This document shows, piece by piece, positions 60,867 through 64,000 of a stretch of 64,000 nucleotides of DNA (the first letter of the stretch is position 1; every line of letters begins with the position of its first letter). Position numbers and translations under genes: made by a program. Source of the stretch: Blastococcus tunisiensis (GTDB lineage: Bacteria > Actinomycetota > Actinomycetes > Mycobacteriales > Geodermatophilaceae); the NCBI RefSeq assembly GCF_900112815.1, contig NZ_FOND01000013.1, forward strand, positions 62,001 to 126,000, read 5' to 3'. A model generated the notes under the pieces. That model was not told the DNA's origin, searched no databases, and saw only the letters and a list, made by a program, of their open reading frames with translations.

Positions 60867-61002
60867 TGCTGGTCCAGCAGCATCCCGATCAGCAGCGCGA
60901 GGGGGTTGCATCCCAGCAGGTCGTCGGCGGCGTCGTCCTGGTCGATGCGGATCGTCGGCACGCCGAAGACGGTCCCGTGTCGGGATCCTGACGCAATCGC
61001 CC
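60845..61002 (-). repeat. 5'-end copy R2 of the HhH-GPD gene
   Basis: It starts at TGCTGGTCCAGCAGCATCCC (from 60868) and encodes from GTG 60961 VPTIRIDQDDAADDLLGCNP then LALLIGMLLDQ, diverging after the core into HMRRRSS and a stop (60845). It differs from R1 at scattered positions (A to D, R to C, D to N), as expected of a decaying orphan fragment. Upstream similarity with R1 ends near 61002. Confidence 0.8.
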
Positions 61003-61065
61003 GCAGCAGCAAGGAGCGACAGCCGCACGGGGTGAGCCAACCGAACGAAGGTCGTTGCACAGTAG

Positions 61066-61084
61066 TACAACAATTGTATAACCT
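61066..61084 (+). promoter_or_regulatory. Operator and -10 of the toxin-antitoxin operon
   Basis: TACAA-CAA-TTGTA inverted repeat (61066-61078) overlaps TAACCT (61079-61084), which stands six bases before ATG 61091. It is AT-rich unlike its surroundings. An antitoxin bound to the repeat would shut off its own leaderless promoter, the usual autoregulation of such operons. Confidence 0.55.
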
Positions 61085-61090
61085 CGGGGC

Positions 61091-61291
61091 ATGACCAGGA
61101 CCATCGGATTTCGTCCGACCGACGAGGACGACCGGATCATCCGCGAGGCGATGAGGGACGACGAGCGAACGGCCGACGTCATCCGCCGCGCCCTCCGCCT
61201 TCTCGACCGTGAGGCGTGGTTGGCGAGAGCACGGGCCGACGCCGAGCGGCTGGCGGACGAGGACCTGTCCGACGAGACCGACGCCTGGTGA
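61091..61291 (+). CDS. Antitoxin, probable ribbon-helix-helix type
   Basis: 66 residues. [42 protein letters not shown] has the beta strand followed by two helices expected of a MetJ/Arc-type ribbon-helix-helix DNA-binding domain; the acidic tail ([16 protein letters not shown]) is typical of a toxin-neutralising region. Its stop overlaps the toxin start (GTGA). It should bind the inverted repeat just upstream. Confidence 0.8.
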   Translation: MTRTIGFRPTDEDDRIIREAMRDDERTADVIRRALRLLDREAWLARARADAERLADEDLSDETDAW

Positions 61292-61605
61292 TCCGCGGGG
61301 CGGTCTACCGGGTGGACCTCGGGGAGGCCCGTCGTGGACATGAGCAACGCGGTCGGCGCTACGGCTTGGTCCTGAGCCCGACCGACATGGCTTGGCACGT
61401 CGCCACGATCGTCCCGACGTCGACCCAGGCACACCAGACCGTCTTCCGGCCCGAGATCGAGTTGGGCGGAGTTCCCACCCGGTTCCTCGCCGATCAGCTG
61501 CGCAGCATCGACGTCCGTTTCGTCCACGACGAACCCGCGTTCTTCCTCCATCGCCACGAGCTCGAGGAGGTCGAACTCGCCGTCGCCAGGTACCTGGGGC
61601 TCTGA
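61288..61605 (+). CDS. MazF/PemK-family toxin (endoribonuclease)
   Basis: 105 residues: [33 protein letters not shown] is the MazF core (RGxVYxVDLG, then the RG-HEQ-G-R loop), followed by [24 protein letters not shown] and [15 protein letters not shown], the second conserved block (DQLRSID). It cleaves single-stranded RNA and halts growth when free of antitoxin. Length is normal and both conserved motifs are intact, so it is probably active. GTG 61288 overlaps the antitoxin stop. Confidence 0.9.
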   Translation: MIRGAVYRVDLGEARRGHEQRGRRYGLVLSPTDMAWHVATIVPTSTQAHQTVFRPEIELGGVPTRFLADQLRSIDVRFVHDEPAFFLHRHELEEVELAVARYLGL

Positions 61606-61937
61606 CAGCGACCCCGGCTGCTAGCGGATCCGGGCGCCGGCGAAGGCGACGCTCTCACCGCTTCGCCCATGGATGTGCTGGTCCAGCAGCATCTCGATCA
61701 GCAGCGCGAGCGGGTCGTGTCCCGGCAGATCGTCGGCGGCGGGATGCAGGGCGATGCGGACGGTCAGGGCGACCGGCTCATGCCCGGCGAACCACCATCG
61801 CAGGACCGGCTGCTCGGGACGGTGTGGGCACCTCGGCACAGCGCCCGCTCCGCATACCGGGAGCAGACTGTGCGGCGAGGCCGATCCCGACCGAGTGGCC
61901 GGCAGGAAGGGCCTCCGACGCTCAGGAAGGGTCCGCC
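61606..61937. other. 332-base gap: end of cassette 3, copy R3 and glutaredoxin upstream region
   Basis: It holds the 5'-end copy R3 (see 61621-61770). The rest, 61771-61937, has no recognised gene and should contain the glutaredoxin promoter; GGAAGGG precedes that ATG. Confidence 0.5.
61621..61770 (-). repeat. 5'-end copy R3 of the HhH-GPD gene (most decayed)
   Basis: From the core TGCTGGTCCAGCAGCATCTC (61676-61695) the minus strand encodes TVRIALHPAADDLPGHDPLA then LLIEMLLDQ, diverging after the core into HIHGRSGES and on to a stop at 61621. It lacks an in-frame start codon next to the match and differs from R1/R2 at more positions (LLG to LPG, IGM to IEM). Its place furthest from the gene body fits the oldest copy, the original 5' end. 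Confidence 0.75.
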
Positions 61938-62183
61938 ATGGACGACGACATCCCGATCCTGTACTACCGGCCGGGCTGCCCCTACTCGACCAAGCTGCGG
62001 GCGCAGCTGACCCTGGCCCGTGTGCCCTACCGATCCGTCCGTTTCCGCGACGAGGTGGGGGCGGCCGAGGTCCGGGCGCGGCACGAGAAGGGGTACGAGC
62101 TCTCGCCCACCGTGGTCGTCGGAGGCGAGCACCTGACGAATCCCTCGGTGCGGCAGGTCCGTGAGGCGATGGCCCGTCGCTGA
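61938..62183 (+). CDS. Glutaredoxin-like protein
   Basis: 81 residues, thioredoxin fold: PILYYRPGCPYSTKLRAQL contains the redox motif CPYS, VPYRSVRFRDEVGAAEVRARHEKGYELSPTVVVGG has the cis-Pro (SPTVVV), and HLTNPSVRQVREAM ends it. It resembles mycoredoxin/glutaredoxin proteins, which reduce mixed disulfides of small thiols; in actinobacteria the thiol is mycothiol. ATG 61938 follows GGAAGGGTCC. Single catalytic domain, normal length. Confidence 0.9.
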   Translation: MDDDIPILYYRPGCPYSTKLRAQLTLARVPYRSVRFRDEVGAAEVRARHEKGYELSPTVVVGGEHLTNPSVRQVREAMARR

Positions 62184-62297
62184 CACGCGCGGCCGGTCCG
62201 CGCTCCCGCCAGGAGCACCCCGTCGCCACCCGGTGGCGCCCGGCGGACGCCGGGACTCCCCTCGTGCCGGCCCTCGTCGCAGGGGCAGGGTGCCGCA

Positions 62298-62552
62298 TCA
62301 GTTCCGTTCGGCCGGGGGGTCGGCGTCCTCGACGGTTGCCGGACGTCTCCCCTCCTGCTCCCGCCGGCGCCTCGTCGTCCACGACAGGCCCGCGGGGACG
62401 AGCAGCACGAACCAGACCGCGGGCCCGACCAGGATCGCCAGCACCTCGCCGAACCGGCCGCTGCCGGACAGCAGGATCCCCAGGGCGACGACCGTGCCGC
62501 CCCACACGGTGACGGCTCCGACCAGGTAGACGACGGTGCTGCGCCGGTCCAC
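62298..62552 (-). CDS. Small membrane protein (84 aa), hypothetical
   Basis: Two transmembrane helices: VYLVGAVTVWGGTVVALGIL and LAILVGPAVWFVLLVPAGLSW, joined by a short GSGRFGE turn and followed by the charged tail TTRRRREQEGRRPATVEDADPP. GTG 62552 has GGGAG 6 bases upstream. It follows the CPBP protease gene by 23 bases on the same strand and is probably co-transcribed with it. Confidence 0.65.
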   Translation of the reverse strand: MDRRSTVVYLVGAVTVWGGTVVALGILLSGSGRFGEVLAILVGPAVWFVLLVPAGLSWTTRRRREQEGRRPATVEDADPPAERN

Positions 62553-62575
62553 TGCGCTCCCTCGCTGCTGCCGGG

Positions 62576-63394
62576 TCAGCGACCGGCGATGCGGCCGGCG
62601 TCGGCCGCCTGATCGGCCACCGGGACCGGGCGGTGATCGAAGCCGAGCCGGCCGCGGGTCAGCACGACCAGGGCGACGGCCGCCAGCACGAGCACGCCGA
62701 GGATGGAGGCGTCGACCACGAGGCTGTCGTCGACCAGGACCAGGTGATCCAGCGACGGCGTGAAGGCACCGTGCAGGGCGACGCACAGGAGCAGGCTGCC
62801 GGTGCGGTTCCACAGCCACGTGTAGAAGACGGCGAACAGCATCGGTCCGACGAAGCCGATGCCGTAGATCGGCAGGTGCCACAGCCCCCAGATCAGCGCG
62901 AGCAGGGCCGTGGCGGCCAGGGGTGAGTGGCGGGCCTGCAGCCGGTCGAGCGCGAAGCCCCGCCAGCCGGGCTCCTCCTGCCCCCCGCCGACGAGCGCCA
63001 CCACGACGAAGGTGCCGATCCAGGACCCGGCCGCCGCACCGAGCCGGTCCAGGTGCACCTGCTCGCCCAGCAGCGCCAGCACGACGTTCACCGATAGGAA
63101 CAGCGCGACCGGCAGCCCGAGGGCGTAGACCCAGTAGCGCGCCGGTACCCGCCAGCGCAGCAGCGGCTGGAGCCAGCCGCGCACCGAGCCCCCCGACCAG
63201 CGGACGACGAGCCCGGCCGCGACCGCCGGGCCGAACGCGCCCGCCGCCAGCAGCACCGTTCCCGCGGGCCCTCCGACCCCGAGCACTGCCGGTGCCCACA
63301 GCAGCCAGGAGATGCCGTAAGCCAGCAGCACGAAGGTCAGCAGCGGACGTGCGCTCGCCGCGGTACGGACACCGGCGCTCCGCGTCGCGCTCAT
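62576..63394 (-). CDS. CPBP-family intramembrane glutamic endopeptidase
   Basis: 272 residues with about eight transmembrane helices. The Abi/CPBP motif 1 is VALVGGGQEEPGWRGFALDRL (the EE-R pair), motif 2 is LIWGLWHLPIY with its His, and ALHGAF carries the last conserved His; together they form the intramembrane active site of CAAX-protease-like enzymes. Substrate unknown; some members process bacteriocins. ATG 63394 is the conventional start; ATG 63457 is in frame upstream. Neither has a good ribosome site. Confidence 0.88.
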   Translation of the reverse strand: MSATRSAGVRTAASARPLLTFVLLAYGISWLLWAPAVLGVGGPAGTVLLAAGAFGPAVAAGLVVRWSGGSVRGWLQPLLRWRVPARYWVYALGLPVALFLSVNVVLALLGEQVHLDRLGAAAGSWIGTFVVVALVGGGQEEPGWRGFALDRLQARHSPLAATALLALIWGLWHLPIYGIGFVGPMLFAVFYTWLWNRTGSLLLCVALHGAFTPSLDHLVLVDDSLVVDASILGVLVLAAVALVVLTRGRLGFDHRPVPVADQAADAGRIAGR

Positions 63395-63602
63395 CCCCGG
63401 GCCGCCGGCGCCGGGCGCCCGATGTGCGGGTGGGCGCGCACCAGACGCACGCGACATCCGGTCATGCGGGCTCCTCGGTTCTCGACCACGGCTGCGACGC
63501 TGCCGGTCACCCGTGCGGCCCCACATGGGCGAACGGCCGTGCCGGTGAGGACCTCGGTCGGTGGTCCGGGATCCGTGGGGTCTCGGCCCGGAGGTGCCGT
63601 GG
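63395..63602. other. 208-base gap without a recognised gene
   Basis: It separates the CPBP gene from the downstream end of the flavoprotein gene, both on the minus strand. No hairpin or promoter of note was seen by eye. Confidence 0.4.
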
Positions 63603-64000
63603 TCACGCGGCGCGCGAGCGGTGCACGAGCCACCGGATGGACTCTTCCTCCTCGTCCCGCTCCCGGTACTCGCGGGCGATCGCGGCCGCCGCGCGGCGGG
63701 CGCGCTGACCCGCGGCGGCGAGCAGTCCCGGCCGCATCCCGAAGTTGACGAACCGGAGCCCGGGCAGCGCCGCCTCCTCGTCCTGTGCCACCGGCAGCCC
63801 GTCGTCGTCGAGCACGTCGAGGTCGCCCAGCAACGGCTCCAGGCCGGGGCGGAGTCCGGTCGCGGCGATGACGGCGTCGACCTGCAGGACGCTGCCGTCG
63901 GCCAGGTGCACGCCGTCGCGGTCGAAGCGGTCGACCGCGGCCACCACCGGGATCCGGCCGGACCGCAGGTCGTCGACGACCCCGCGGTCGACGATGGCCG
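63603..64000 (-). CDS. FAD-dependent oxidoreductase, C-terminal part (gene continues beyond the window)
   Basis: 132 residues visible, open to the window end. VDAVIAATGLRPGLEPLLG is the ATG motif of flavin-containing monooxygenase-type proteins, and LPGLRFVNFGMRPGLLAAAGQRARRAAAAI is their final segment near the flavin. The N-terminal dinucleotide-binding motifs lie outside. Probably a flavin monooxygenase or related NAD(P)/FAD enzyme; substrate unknown. Confidence 0.8.
   Translation of the reverse strand, partial: AIVDRGVVDDLRSGRIPVVAAVDRFDRDGVHLADGSVLQVDAVIAATGLRPGLEPLLGDLDVLDDDGLPVAQDEEAALPGLRFVNFGMRPGLLAAAGQRARRAAAAIAREYRERDEEEESIRWLVHRSRAA

Larger units (their letters stand above)
61003..61675. 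mobile_element. Cassette 3 (about 0.67 kb) carrying a toxin-antitoxin pair
   Basis: Lies between 5'-end copies R2 and R3. It holds one promoter/operator, an antitoxin gene and an overlapping MazF-like toxin gene. The right end before the core reads CATGGATGTGCTGG, similar to the end of cassette 2. No recombinase gene is present. Confidence 0.5.

Noticed and set aside
60845-61432. 195-codon minus-strand frame containing the LLIGMLLDQ sequence
   Set aside because: Only the last 38 codons match the repair gene's 5' end. The rest is antisense to the toxin-antitoxin genes, so it is a fragment, not a gene.
62184-62297. Fourth 5'-end copy of the repair gene beyond the glutaredoxin
   Set aside because: No match to the GCTGGTC core plus the LLIGMLLDQ-coding sequence was found there.

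Overview
The window is 64 kb of very GC-rich actinobacterial chromosome. GTG starts are common, genes often join by GTGA/ATGA overlaps, and many genes carry a -10-like hexamer only 6-7 bases before the start codon. A DUF222/HNH gene, DUF3000/3039/3099/3159/3710/4193 genes and the overall style suggest Geodermatophilaceae (Blastococcus, Geodermatophilus or Modestobacter); this is inference, since no rRNA or marker gene is present. There are no tRNA, rRNA or CRISPR loci.

Layout. 1-4.8 kb: end of a tripeptidyl-peptidase-like hydrolase, a stand-alone LigD polymerase domain, small membrane proteins and a cold shock protein with a strong terminator. 4.9-9 kb: membrane protein, a two-component pair (membrane histidine kinase and NarL-type regulator) and msrB. 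9-16.7 kb: HNH endonuclease, hemQ, a YceI gene, a large LuxR/LAL regulator and a two-part membrane protein. 16.7-21.3 kb: cgoX(hemY)-hemE, DUF3000 and ribonuclease D; with hemQ they mark the coproporphyrin branch of haem synthesis. 21.4-29.8 kb: a sugar ABC transporter (permease, ATPase, lipoprotein) divergent from fadA-fadB. 30-38.5 kb: dxs, a probable SOS-regulated small gene, a TRAM-type RNA methyltransferase and a KimA-like K+ importer divergent from two TrkA-type proteins. 38.6-52.6 kb: a conserved block (DUF3159, OB-fold, DUF3710, dut, DUF4193, LytR_C, suhB, ppgK, sigA, DUF7455, VanW, YihY, DUF3039) whose order resembles Mycobacterium tuberculosis Rv2676c-Rv2703 (from memory). 52.7-58.7 kb: psuG with a PfkB kinase, then a siderophore-iron ABC operon behind an IdeR/DtxR box. 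58.7-64 kb: DUF3099, a broken HhH-GPD repair gene with an array of small cassettes, a glutaredoxin, a CPBP protease and the end of a flavoprotein.

The most unusual region is 59.6-61.8 kb. An HhH-GPD base-excision-repair gene has lost its first ~35 codons. Three diverged copies of that lost 5' end lie upstream of it, each starting at the same point, a TGCTGG-T-CCAGCA core. They delimit three small cargo units: two tiny membrane proteins, an orphan 107-residue protein, and a ribbon-type antitoxin/MazF-like toxin pair. The order and the gradient of decay fit repeated insertion at one site by small elements that each carry a replacement 5' gene end, with the youngest insertion breaking the gene.

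Other signals not explained by the genes are: a family of at least seven dispersed ~55-bp intergenic repeats with GGCCCCGTCC/GGACGGGGTCC ends; a perfect SOS box before a small gene beside dxs; a ribonuclease D gene with no ATG/GTG/TTG start that appears to start at CTG; and about fifteen probable leaderless promoters.
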